Assembly: GCF_000312125.1 (NCBI RefSeq)
Contig: NZ_HE978641.1
Location: 907,586 to 971,585, forward strand
Source: Timonella senegalensis JC301
GTDB taxonomy: Bacteria > Actinomycetota > Actinomycetes > Actinomycetales > Cellulomonadaceae
Length of the DNA: 64,000 nucleotides
Reading direction: 5' to 3'
Below are positions 45,481-53,681 of the stretch, piece after piece; position 1 is the first letter of the stretch; every line of letters starts with the position of its first letter. The notes beneath the pieces are model-generated. The model was not told the DNA's origin. It did not search any database and saw nothing but the letters and a program-made list of their open reading frames with translations. The translations under genes were made by a program, and so were the position numbers.

Positions 45481-45663
45481 GTGGCATACGCGGGTAACGA
45501 GACCACGCTGGGTCGGCACTCTGCTACGTGGGCGACTCAATCGTCGAAAATTGGGGCGCCTAATACGAGCGCAAACGAGACGTCTGTTCTCGACATTTTG
45601 GTGCGCCAAATGAACGGCGAGCTCAGCGCGGAAGAGGCAACGCGAGCACTCGAAACTCTCTGA
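45481..45663 (+). CDS. Small protein of unknown function
   Basis: A 60-aa product from GTG 45481 preceded by GGAAGGAAAG. The C-terminal half (DILVRQMNGELSAEEATRAL) looks like a genuine amphipathic helix-turn-helix, SHOCT-like. The N-terminal half is low complexity and contains a copy of the 12-base word at 45540-45551. The open frame continues upstream to 45220, so a remnant of a longer gene is also possible. The 45279-45480 stretch otherwise holds nothing supported. Confidence 0.4.
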   Translation: MAYAGNETTLGRHSATWATQSSKIGAPNTSANETSVLDILVRQMNGELSAEEATRALETL

Positions 45664-45730
45664 CAGCGGGACTCTCTGTCCGCAAGGATCCCTTGAAAGT
45701 GAGGCTCGCTAGCGAGTCTCCACAGAAAAA

Positions 45731-45774
45731 CGCGGTGGGTGGCGGCAAATGAAAGTTTGCCGCCACCCACCGCG
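45731..45774. terminator. Bidirectional terminator
   Basis: CGCGGTGGGTGGCGGCAAA (45731-45749) pairs perfectly over 19 bp with 45756-45774 around a 6-base loop. On the minus strand it is followed by TTTTTC, so it ends the holin-like gene. It also faces the small plus-strand gene. A palindrome CTCGCTAGCGAG lies at 45705-45716. Confidence 0.88.
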
Positions 45775-45791
45775 TCTTTATCGGTTGAAAC

Positions 45792-46199
45792 TCAACGCTT
45801 GGGCTTGTCCAGACCGAGGATCGAGCGTCCCACCGCGGACATGAAGCTGATAAGAACGGCGGCGAGCAGAGCCCACCAGAAACCATCCACCTGGATGCCC
45901 CAGCTCGTGGACTCGGTCAGCCAAGCGGTCAGCAGAATCATCGCGGCGTTAATGACCAGCGTGAACAGTCCGAGCGTCAGCACAATGAGTGGGAAAGACA
46001 GGAACGTGGTGATCGGTTTGACGATCATGTTGACCAGCGCAAAGATCAGCGCAACGGTGATGAACACGGCGCTGCGGTTGATGAAGTCCTGGCCTGCGAC
46101 CACCTGGAACTCGCCGACCACATCAAAGTGGTTACCCAAGAAGATCGTGGTGAGCCAGAACGCCACGGCGGTCACGAGAAGTCGTTTGAGAAAATCCAT
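45792..46199 (-). CDS. Phage-holin-4_2/YvlD-family membrane protein
   Basis: A 135-aa protein with four hydrophobic helices and the family motif VNMIVKPITTFLSFPLIVLTLGLFTLVINA (only partly conserved words quoted: NMIVKPI, LTLGLFTLVINA). Start MDFLKRLL at 46199; longer starts would overlap the promoter of the divergent aminotransferase gene. Despite the family name it is a chromosomal membrane protein common in Firmicutes and Actinobacteria, with no phage genes nearby. Confidence 0.85.
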   Translation of the reverse strand: MDFLKRLLVTAVAFWLTTIFLGNHFDVVGEFQVVAGQDFINRSAVFITVALIFALVNMIVKPITTFLSFPLIVLTLGLFTLVINAAMILLTAWLTESTSWGIQVDGFWWALLAAVLISFMSAVGRSILGLDKPKR

Positions 46200-46275
46200 A
46201 CAGTAATCGTGCCAGTTCACGACCAGAAAGCGAACGGTTATCCCGAAAAACTTGTGTGGGTGAGAGACTGAAACC

Positions 46276-47379
46276 GTGAATGACTCGCGTGTGCAACTCA
46301 GGTCCGCTATCACCTCCCTCCCCGCCTACGTGCCCGGCGCCCGCATCCCTGTTGGTGCGTCCGCGTACAAGGTTTCGTCTAACGAAAACCCGTACCCGCC
46401 GCTGCCTTCAGTGGTTGCGGCGATCGTAGACGCAGCAGCTGAGATCAACCGCTACCCAGACATGGGGAACACCGAGATCGCGGAGGCGCTGGCCACGTTC
46501 CTCAACGAGACTGCGAGCGAGAAGGCGCGTGCACGCGGTGAAATCACCTCAGAAAACATCGTGTTTGGCACGGGATCGGTCGCGGTCCTAGCGCACATCC
46601 TTGAGGCAGTGGTGGACCAAGGGGACGAGGTCATCTTCCCGTGGCGTTCCTTTGAGGCGTACCCCATTGTGGTGTCGGTTGCTGGCGGAACAAGCGTGCC
46701 TGTGGACCTCAAAGACACCGGTGAGCTGGACCTCGACGCCATGGCCGCGGCAGTCACCGAACGCACCAAGGTCGTCCTAGTGTGCACCCCGAACAACCCA
46801 ACCGGACCGTCCGTGACTCACAGCGCTGTGATGGAGTTCCTGGCCAAGGTGCCGCGGGACGTCGTTGTGGTGTTGGACGAGGCGTACCTTGAGTTTGTCC
46901 GGATGGATGATGCACTCGACGCTCTGGCGGCACTTGAAGCCCACTCGAACGTCGTGGTTCTGCGGACCTTCTCCAAGGCCTACGGGCTTGCCGGGCTTCG
47001 CGTGGGTTACGCCGTGGCCCGACCTCGCGTTGCCGCGGGAATCCGCGCGGCGGCCACCCCGTTTGGCGTGAACCTTGTGGCACAGCGGGCAGTGATCTCG
47101 TCGTTGGAAGCACGAGACGAGCTCTTTGCTCGCGTTGATGCACTGGTGGCGGAGCGGACACGGCTCCAAGAGGGACTTCGCGCGCAAGGCTGGAACATCC
47201 CCGATTCGCAAGCCAACTTTGTCTGGCTACAGTTGGGGGAGAGAACCATTTCCATCGCCGCAGAGTGCACTGCGCGAGGTCTGCTCGTCCGCCCGTTCGC
47301 AGGCGAAGGCATCCGCGTGAGTGTTGGCGAACCGGAAGCAACCGATCTGTTCCTCGAACTCGCGCAGGAGTGGCTGTAG
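46276..47379 (+). CDS. Histidinol-phosphate / aromatic aminotransferase
   Basis: A 367-aa class I/II PLP aminotransferase. The lysine that binds PLP is Lys234 in TFSKAYGLAGLRVGYA. VSSNENPYPP at the N-end and CTPNNPTGP, VVVLDEAYLEF are present, and the C-terminal arginine lies in GIRVSVGEP. These fit the HisC/Pat group. No other his genes are near, so it could be a phenylalanine aminotransferase (Pat) rather than the histidine-pathway enzyme. Confidence 0.88.
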   Translation: MNDSRVQLRSAITSLPAYVPGARIPVGASAYKVSSNENPYPPLPSVVAAIVDAAAEINRYPDMGNTEIAEALATFLNETASEKARARGEITSENIVFGTGSVAVLAHILEAVVDQGDEVIFPWRSFEAYPIVVSVAGGTSVPVDLKDTGELDLDAMAAAVTERTKVVLVCTPNNPTGPSVTHSAVMEFLAKVPRDVVVVLDEAYLEFVRMDDALDALAALEAHSNVVVLRTFSKAYGLAGLRVGYAVARPRVAAGIRAAATPFGVNLVAQRAVISSLEARDELFARVDALVAERTRLQEGLRAQGWNIPDSQANFVWLQLGERTISIAAECTARGLLVRPFAGEGIRVSVGEPEATDLFLELAQEWL

Positions 47380-47405
47380 TTAGCGCAGGAAGGATGACCC
47401 GCACC

Positions 47406-48050
47406 ATGCTCGACACCAACCGAGATCCGCACACCACCCCACACCTCGATTCGGCTGCGCTCGTGGTTATTGACGTACAGAACGATTTCCTTGATGACGG
47501 CCCGTTGGGGGTTGCTGGAACCAAAGACCGGCTGAGCGAGATCGAAAGGCTCACCAAGGTGTTCCGCCGCGCGGGGCGTCCCATCGTCCACGCAATTCGG
47601 CTCTACCACGGCGAAGACGTGGACACTGTGCGCCGGACGCGCTTCGACGCCGGCGAACGGGTTGTGCAACCACACACTGAAGGCGCCGACATCCCCCGCA
47701 GCCTTCTCCCAGTGGATGTTCGGCTCAAGCCCGAGCAACTCATGAACGGAGAGGCCCAACGCATCGGTGAGCAAGAGCTTGTGGTGTGGAAGCCCCGCTG
47801 GTCGGCGTTCCACCGCACCAACCTCGATGCGATCCTGCGCGGCCTCGGCGTAGACACCGTGGTGGTAGCCGGCTGCAACTTCCCCAACTGCCCCAGGGCT
47901 TCCCTCTTTGATGCGACCGAACTGGACTACCGCGCCGCCATCGTCACGGACGCAACGTCCGCGGTAACACCAGAGCGAATAAGCGATATGGTCGCGATCG
48001 GTGTAGTGCCCCTGACCGTTGACGAACTGGAGCAGGGCTTCTTCGGCTGA
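47406..48050 (+). CDS. Isochorismatase-family hydrolase
   Basis: A 214-aa cysteine hydrolase-fold protein. Triad: Asp in VVIDVQNDFLDDGP, Lys in VWKPRWSAFHRT, Cys in GCNFPNCPRAS. ATG 47406 is used; ATG 47394 in the same frame is possible but abuts the AGGAAGG site. It follows the aminotransferase gene by 26 bases and is probably co-transcribed. Nicotinamidase, isochorismatase and other amidase activities cannot be separated by sequence here. Confidence 0.85.
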   Translation: MLDTNRDPHTTPHLDSAALVVIDVQNDFLDDGPLGVAGTKDRLSEIERLTKVFRRAGRPIVHAIRLYHGEDVDTVRRTRFDAGERVVQPHTEGADIPRSLLPVDVRLKPEQLMNGEAQRIGEQELVVWKPRWSAFHRTNLDAILRGLGVDTVVVAGCNFPNCPRASLFDATELDYRAAIVTDATSAVTPERISDMVAIGVVPLTVDELEQGFFG

Positions 48051-48081
48051 GTTGGTCCGCCTGCTAGGCGGGCTAGCCGCT

Positions 48082-49665
48082 TTAGGCGACGTCACGCCTG
48101 CGGAACACCGCAAACGCTGCGGCAAACACGAGAGCCGTTATCCCGAGTAGCCACCACGCAGGAGCCAGATCCGGGTTGGTCGCGGCCATGGCCGGGATGT
48201 GGTCGTAGGGGCTGAGGTTCATCAGCCACTGGGGCGCCTTGAACATGGGGCCAAACATTGTGATGGCAAAGCTCACCACCACGGCAACCCAGCCCAGGAA
48301 CGCGGTGCGCGTGCCCAGCGCAACGCCCAGTGCTCCCACCGAGAGCACCAGCCACGAGGCCGGGATCGTCACCAGAGCCTGCTGGAACACCACCGAACCG
48401 GACACCGTCGCATCCCCTCGCGAGACCGCGAAGGCCATGGTGCCACCCGCCACCACGAGGCACAGCCCAGTGGTCAAGAGGGCAATCAGCGCGGTGATAC
48501 CAAGGTAGGTTCCCCGGTGCACGCGCGTGGCCAGAACTACCTCGAGCCGGTGCCCAATTTCCTCGCGGTGCATCCGCGTGAACACGCCAATTCCTGCAAC
48601 GGCTGCGAGCATTCCGAGGATCGACAGGATCATGGAAATGAACCCCAGGGAGGCCTGCTCCTCGGTGACTGCTCCGCGTGCCAGGTACTCGGCCATGGCG
48701 GGGTTCCGGGACAGTGTCTGGCCCACCGTTGCGCCGATGTTGCCAAACATGTAGCCCACGAGCGCTAGTGCCGCCAGCCAGCCCAGCCAGGAACCCACGT
48801 TGATGCGGGTGAGGAAACCCACGAGTGATGTGCTGAGCCCTCGGGCCCGTTCCGGACCCGGCTTCTGCGCGAGGAGCGCGCCGCCGAAGTCTCTGCGGCG
48901 CTCCATCGCAAGCGCAGCAGTGTAGGTCGCGGCAATGAACAGTACGCACAAGGCGAGCGGCCACCAGCGGTTCTCGCCTGCAGGCCGGGTCTCGGAGATC
49001 CATCCGAGTGGGGAGGCCCAGGTGAGCCATTCCATGTCTGCTGACGCATCCGAGTACCCTCGCACCACGTATGCGATCCCTAGGAGGCCAACGGCCAACC
49101 CGGTAGCGGTGGGCGCCTGAGCGCCAACCTGCGCGGCGAGCCCGGCCACTCCGGCAAACATCATTCCTGACAGTGCAAAGCCCGCGCAGATCAGCGCCGT
49201 GGGCAGCGCACCGCCTCCCACAAGCAAGGAGACGAGGAAGGTGACGGTTCCAAGCAGTACGGACGCGATGGACGCGGCAATCAGCGCGCTCGCGAGCCTG
49301 CTGGTCCTGGCCACGGGGAGCGAGGCGACGAGCTCACCCTGCCCGCCCTCCTCCGCGCCACGGGTGTTACGGATGACCAGAAAGATAGTCATGAGCGCGG
49401 CAAACATCGAGCCCAAGGCGAGGATGCGCCACGCGTTGAAGCCATCGGTTGTAGTGAGGTCAGTGGCGCGTCCAAACAGGATGTTGAACGCGGGGTTCGC
49501 CCCGATCATCGCGGCCAGGTTCTGCCTATCAGCCAGATCCGGCAGGATCACCGCGTATCCCAGCAGGGAGGACACTGAGAGCATCACTGCAATCGCCACA
49601 AATGGCATGATCTTGAGGCGATCGGACTCTATGATCCGCTTGACCTGCGGCTTTACACCGATCAT
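48082..49665 (-). CDS. ABC exporter permease
   Basis: A 527-aa membrane protein with about 12 hydrophobic helices in two halves, each beginning with a polar N-terminus. The layout is that of the polyketide-antibiotic/tetronasin exporter permeases of actinomycetes, with RGAEEGGQGELVASLPVAR and HREEIGHRLEVVLATRV in equivalent positions of the two halves. It overlaps the ATPase stop by 4 bases. Substrate unknown; self-resistance or lipid export are options. Confidence 0.87.
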   Translation of the reverse strand: MIGVKPQVKRIIESDRLKIMPFVAIAVMLSVSSLLGYAVILPDLADRQNLAAMIGANPAFNILFGRATDLTTTDGFNAWRILALGSMFAALMTIFLVIRNTRGAEEGGQGELVASLPVARTSRLASALIAASIASVLLGTVTFLVSLLVGGGALPTALICAGFALSGMMFAGVAGLAAQVGAQAPTATGLAVGLLGIAYVVRGYSDASADMEWLTWASPLGWISETRPAGENRWWPLALCVLFIAATYTAALAMERRRDFGGALLAQKPGPERARGLSTSLVGFLTRINVGSWLGWLAALALVGYMFGNIGATVGQTLSRNPAMAEYLARGAVTEEQASLGFISMILSILGMLAAVAGIGVFTRMHREEIGHRLEVVLATRVHRGTYLGITALIALLTTGLCLVVAGGTMAFAVSRGDATVSGSVVFQQALVTIPASWLVLSVGALGVALGTRTAFLGWVAVVVSFAITMFGPMFKAPQWLMNLSPYDHIPAMAATNPDLAPAWWLLGITALVFAAAFAVFRRRDVA

Positions 49666-50567
49666 CGGGTGGCCTGCCCGTCCGGACCCTCGTAGTGCTT
49701 TTGGAAAAGGTCCTCAAGCGAGGGCGGCGCCACAGTCAGCGACTGCACCTTCAAGTCCGACAGCCTCCGCAGACCCTGCGGAAGCGCATCATTGCTGATA
49801 AGCCCGCTAAACGAGTTTCCGTCAATGGTGACGTCCTGCAGGAAGTCCAGTGAATCGTCGAAAATCTGACTCTCTGGGAGGGTGGCGCGCACCGTGGTCA
49901 TGGAGTGGTAGCGCATCTGGGCGAGCGTGCCAGACTCCACGATCCGGCCATCACGGATGATCGAGATCCGATCCGCCAACTCCTCCGCCTCCGACAGGAT
50001 GTGTGTGGAGAGCAGCACGGTGCGGCCCTCGGCGCGCACAGCACGAATCTCGGCCTGGAAAACCGACTCCATGAGCGGGTCCAGCCCGCTCGTGGGCTCA
50101 TCCAGAACCAGCAGCTCGGCGTTGCTGGCGAGCGCCGCGATAATCGCGACCTTCTGCCGGTTCCCCTTGGAATAGGTGCGGCCCCGCTTGCTCGGGTCAA
50201 AATCGAATTTTTCGACGAGTTCCTTGCGTTTGGTCTCGTCCAGTCCGCCTCGTAGATTGGCCAGGAAATCAATAGTTTCCCCGCCGGTCATGTTGGGCCA
50301 CAGCGCGACGTCGCCGGGAACGTAGGCGAGGCGGCTGTGCAGGGCGACGGCGTTCTGCCAGGGGTCCTTGCCAAACAGGGAGACGTTGCCGGACGTGGCC
50401 TTGATGAGGCCCAAGAGCACACGGATGGTTGTGGATTTGCCTGCGCCGTTGGGGCCGAGGAAGCCGTGAACCTCGCCGGGGACGACGTCGAGATCGAGGC
50501 CGTCCAGCGCGGGCGTGGCACCGAAGGTCTTGACCAGGGACTCTGTGGAAATGATCGGCGTAGTCAT
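49662..50567 (-). CDS. ABC exporter ATPase
   Basis: A 301-aa ATPase from ATG 50567, which follows GGAGGAACCC. Walker A is GPNGAGKST, the signature region reads YSKGNRQKVAII (a degenerate C-loop, SKGNRQ in place of LSGGQ), and Walker B is LLVLDEPTSGLDP, with the H-loop in STHILSEAEELA. It is the energising subunit for the adjacent permease. It contains one copy of the 12-base word (49854-49865) read antisense. Confidence 0.92.
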   Translation of the reverse strand: MTTPIISTESLVKTFGATPALDGLDLDVVPGEVHGFLGPNGAGKSTTIRVLLGLIKATSGNVSLFGKDPWQNAVALHSRLAYVPGDVALWPNMTGGETIDFLANLRGGLDETKRKELVEKFDFDPSKRGRTYSKGNRQKVAIIAALASNAELLVLDEPTSGLDPLMESVFQAEIRAVRAEGRTVLLSTHILSEAEELADRISIIRDGRIVESGTLAQMRYHSMTTVRATLPESQIFDDSLDFLQDVTIDGNSFSGLISNDALPQGLRRLSDLKVQSLTVAPPSLEDLFQKHYEGPDGQATR

Positions 50568-50742
50568 GGGTTCCTCCACGAGCCTCTTCACGTTCGCGGT
50601 GAACCCGCGCTCACACTTCACATCTTAGGCCTTTCTCGCCATTCGCCGAGGTCCTAGGTTTGCTGCGCTTCACTGAGATCCTGACTCCCCGCCCTGCCCT
50701 TGTTCCCCGTCTTATCCCGCCGGAGAGAGTTGGCGGAGGGTG

Positions 50743-50783
50743 GCGGGGAGCTGGGGAGCTGGGGAGATGGGGAGGTGGCGGGG
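50743..50783 (+). repeat. GGGGAG-rich minisatellite
   Basis: Several near-tandem copies of CTGGGGAG upstream of the VOC gene. No coding sense. Listed because it adds a second G-run tract besides 1934-2028. Confidence 0.5.
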
Positions 50784-50834
50784 AAGGGAGAGCAGCGGGT
50801 GCGTGGGTGAGGCGGCGGCGGTAGCGTGAAATCC

Positions 50835-51218
50835 ATGGCTGAACTTGGATTTGTGAAGGCATTGACGCCCGTTCTCGATGCGCCCGATCCCACGGAGTTG
50901 GCGCGCTTCTATGCGGAGTTCCTAGGGTGGGAAATTTCCGAACACTCGGACCCGACCTGGGCGATGCTCGTGCCGCCGGGAAAGAAGCGGTCGTTTCTTT
51001 CCATCCAGTTGGAGCCCCTGTATGTGGCGCCGACCTGGCCGAGCGCGGCGGAACACCAGTAGATGCAAATCCACCTCGATTTGTGGGTTTCCGACTTAGA
51101 AGATGCTGTAGCGCGGGCGGAATCCTGCGGTGCGCGCGTGGCAGATACCCAGTTTGATGAGGGCGTGCGGGTCATGGTTGACCCCGTGGGTCACCTGTTC
51201 TGCCTCTTTGAGGACTGA
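50835..51218 (+). pseudogene. VOC/glyoxalase-like protein interrupted by an amber codon
   Basis: Reads as one VOC-superfamily domain of 127 residues if TAG at 51060-51062 is ignored. Part 1: FVKALTPVLDAPDPTELARF ... WPSAAEHQ. Part 2, same frame: MQIHLDLWVSDLEDAVARA ... VMVDPVGHLFCLFED and TGA at 51216. The split falls where intact homologues continue (…QMQIHLDL-type strand with a metal-ligand His). Either a recent nonsense mutation, a sequencing error, or translation as two pieces. The ATG right after the stop has no ribosome-binding site. Confidence 0.8.
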
Positions 51219-51348
51219 GGTGGCCGTTGTGCGTTTGGCACCACGGCTGGTCTCCAAAAAGCGCCAAAGTGACGCTTTGTCGCCACGGCTTTGTGGTTGA
51301 CCTACAAAAACCGTTCCCAACGTTGTGCGAGTGGTTCCCTATGAAACC

Positions 51349-51390
51349 TACGGTGCCGTAAGTTACGCTGGCGTAGGCTACGGATTCGTA
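51349..51390. promoter_or_regulatory. Three phased TACG-N4-CGTA boxes
   Basis: TACGGTGCCGTA (51349-51360), TACGCTGGCGTA (51364-51375) and TACGGATTCGTA (51379-51390) are imperfect-to-near-perfect 12-bp palindromes repeated at exactly 15-bp intervals. They lie 90-131 bases before the E1-alpha ATG. The array looks like a binding site for a dimeric regulator, for example TetR-like; no matching regulator gene is in the window. Confidence 0.7.
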
Positions 51391-51479
51391 GGCTTCCAGC
51401 AATCTCCAAGCGAGTAGCTGCTCACAAGGCGGCGCTCGCGCCCGGTTTTTGTGGGGAAGCCACAATAAAAGGAGATCGC

Positions 51480-52634
51480 ATGACGGACCTTCTGAGCACA
51501 CCAGGACTCAGCAGCACCGACGAACATGCGCCACTGCAACTCATCGACCCGCAGGGGCACCGCGTCATCACTGAAGAGAACGCGACCCTGCGCGCACAGG
51601 TCTCGGACCTGACGCTCGATGACCTGCGCACCTTCTACAAGGACATGATGCTCGCGCGCCGCTTCGATGCCGAGGCCACCGCGCTGCAGCGCCAAGGGGA
51701 ACTCGCACTGTATGCGCCGCTGCTCGGCCAGGAAGCCGCGCAGATCGGCTCAGGCCACGCGCTCCGCCCCACAGACATGGTCTTCCCGTCCTACCGTGAG
51801 CACGGCGTGGCGCACACGCGTGGCATGGACTTGGCCAAGATCCTCCAGCTCTTCCGCGGCGTGGACCACGGTGGCTGGGACTCGTTTGAGAAGAACTTCC
51901 ACCTGTACACGCTGGTCATCGGTTCGCACGCGCTGCACGCAACCGGTTACGCCATGGGGCTCCAGCGGGACGCCAAGGTGGGTCGTGCGGCAGGCGACGA
52001 GGCCGTGATGGTGTACCTCGGTGACGGCGCGACCTCCCAGGGCGACGTGTCCGAGGCCCTCGGGTTCGCGGCCGTGAACAACGCACCGATCGTGTTCTTT
52101 GTACAGAACAACCAGTGGGCCATCTCCGTGCCCAACTCCAAGCAGTTCAAGGGCGAGCTCTACACCCGCGGTGAGGGCTTTGGGGTGCCGGGAATTCGCG
52201 TGGATGGCAACGACGTGCTGGCAAGCTTCGCTGCAGCACGCTGGGCTCTGGACCACGCACGTTCGGGCGAGGGCCCCGTGCTGATCGAGGCCCTGACCTA
52301 CCGAATGGGTGCCCACACCACGTCCGACGATCCCACCAAGTACCGCACCCGCGAGGAGGAGCAGCACTGGCGCGACCGCGATCCCATCGCCCGGGTCAAG
52401 GCCCTGTTGGAGTCGGAGAACGCCTGGAACGACACCGACGAGACAGCGCTTGCCGCCGAACTCGAGGGTTTCGGCGAGTACATTCGCGGCTACGTGAAGT
52501 CACTTGGCCGGCCCGAGAGCACCTCCATCTTTGACCACGTGTACGCCACCGACAACGCTCTGGTGCGTGAGGACCGCGAGTGGTTTGCGCAGTACGAAGC
52601 CAGCTTCATGGATACCTCCGGAGGAGCACGATGA
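51480..52634 (+). CDS. 2-oxoacid dehydrogenase E1 component, alpha subunit
   Basis: A 384-aa thiamine-diphosphate enzyme subunit that decarboxylates pyruvate or branched-chain 2-oxoacids. The ThDP motif GDGATSQGDVSEALGFAAVNNAP is present in short form (GDG ... NN), along with PSYREHGVAHTRGMDL, the phosphorylation-loop-like region TYRMGAHTTSDDPTKYR, and APLLGQEAAQIGSG. ATG follows AAAAGGAGATCGC. Overlaps E1-beta by 4 bases. Pyruvate and branched-chain specificity cannot be separated confidently. Confidence 0.92.
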   Translation: MTDLLSTPGLSSTDEHAPLQLIDPQGHRVITEENATLRAQVSDLTLDDLRTFYKDMMLARRFDAEATALQRQGELALYAPLLGQEAAQIGSGHALRPTDMVFPSYREHGVAHTRGMDLAKILQLFRGVDHGGWDSFEKNFHLYTLVIGSHALHATGYAMGLQRDAKVGRAAGDEAVMVYLGDGATSQGDVSEALGFAAVNNAPIVFFVQNNQWAISVPNSKQFKGELYTRGEGFGVPGIRVDGNDVLASFAAARWALDHARSGEGPVLIEALTYRMGAHTTSDDPTKYRTREEEQHWRDRDPIARVKALLESENAWNDTDETALAAELEGFGEYIRGYVKSLGRPESTSIFDHVYATDNALVREDREWFAQYEASFMDTSGGAR

Positions 52635-53659
52635 CCGCGACCGTCCCAGCCCCACAGGCGGCCCCAGCCCCAAACTCCGCCAAGCCTCTCCCGTTCGCCA
52701 AGGCGATCAACGCCGGCCTTCGCGCAGCGATGGCCAAGGATGAGCGCGTCCTGCTCATGGGCGAGGACATCGGCCCGCTCGGCGGAGTGTTCCGCGTGAC
52801 CGAGGGCCTGCAGGCCGAGTTCGGTGAGGACCGCGTAGTGGACACGCCACTCGCCGAGTCCGGCATCATCGGAACCGCGATCGGCCTGGCCATGCGCGGT
52901 TATCGCCCGGTGTGCGAGATCCAGTTCGACGGCTTCATCTTCCCTGGCTTTGACCAGATCACCACGCAGCTTGCCAAGATGCACTACCGCTCCAAGGGGC
53001 GTCTGAACCTTCCTGTGGTCATCCGCGTTCCATTTGCGGGTGGCATTGGTGCGGTCGAGCACCACTCGGAGAGCCCCGAGGCGCTGTTCGCGCACACTCC
53101 TGGCCTGCGTGTGGTCTCGCCGGGCTCTGCCCAGGACGCGTACACCATGATCCAGGAGGCCATTGCGAGCCCCGACCCCGTGCTCTTCTTTGAGCCCAAG
53201 GGCCGCTACTGGGAGAAGGGCCCAGTGGACCTGTCCACTCCGATCGGCTCCGACACCCTGAACAAGGCCGTGGTGGCTCGCACCGGTACTGACGTCACGC
53301 TGGTTGCGTATGGTCCAACCGTCGCCACCGCGCTGCGCGCGGCAGAGGCCGCAGCTGCCGAGGGCACGAGCATCGAGGTCATCGACCTGCGTGCGATTTC
53401 CCCGCTCGACACCGACACCGTGGTCGCCTCCGTTAAGAAGACCGGCCGCTGCGTGGTTGTCCACGAGGCCGTCACCTACATGGGCCCGGGCGCGGAGGTT
53501 GCCGCCCGAGTCACGGAACGCTGCTTCTACGAACTCCAGGCGCCCGTGCTGCGCGTGGGCGGGTTCCACAACCCGTACCCCGTGGCCAAACTGGAGCACG
53601 ACTACATCCCATCGCTCGACCGAATCCTCGATTCGGTTGACCGTGTGCTCGCCTACTGA
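52631..53659 (+). CDS. 2-oxoacid dehydrogenase E1 component, beta subunit
   Basis: A 342-aa partner of E1-alpha from ATG 52631, which sits at GGAGCACG. It has VLLMGEDIGPLGGVFRVT, the DTPLAESGIIGTAIGLA pair for ThDP activation, EIQFDGFIFPGFDQ, and a transketolase-C domain with VIDLRAISPLDTDTV and VVVHEAVTYMG. Forms an alpha2beta2 heterotetramer. Confidence 0.93.
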   Translation: MTATVPAPQAAPAPNSAKPLPFAKAINAGLRAAMAKDERVLLMGEDIGPLGGVFRVTEGLQAEFGEDRVVDTPLAESGIIGTAIGLAMRGYRPVCEIQFDGFIFPGFDQITTQLAKMHYRSKGRLNLPVVIRVPFAGGIGAVEHHSESPEALFAHTPGLRVVSPGSAQDAYTMIQEAIASPDPVLFFEPKGRYWEKGPVDLSTPIGSDTLNKAVVARTGTDVTLVAYGPTVATALRAAEAAAAEGTSIEVIDLRAISPLDTDTVVASVKKTGRCVVVHEAVTYMGPGAEVAARVTERCFYELQAPVLRVGGFHNPYPVAKLEHDYIPSLDRILDSVDRVLAY

Positions 53660-53681
53660 TTGCTAAGCCAAGGATTTCTTG

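Noticed and set aside
45792-46199. Prophage remnant suggested by the holin-family name
   Set aside because: The YvlD/holin-4_2 family is chromosomal and no other phage gene is present.
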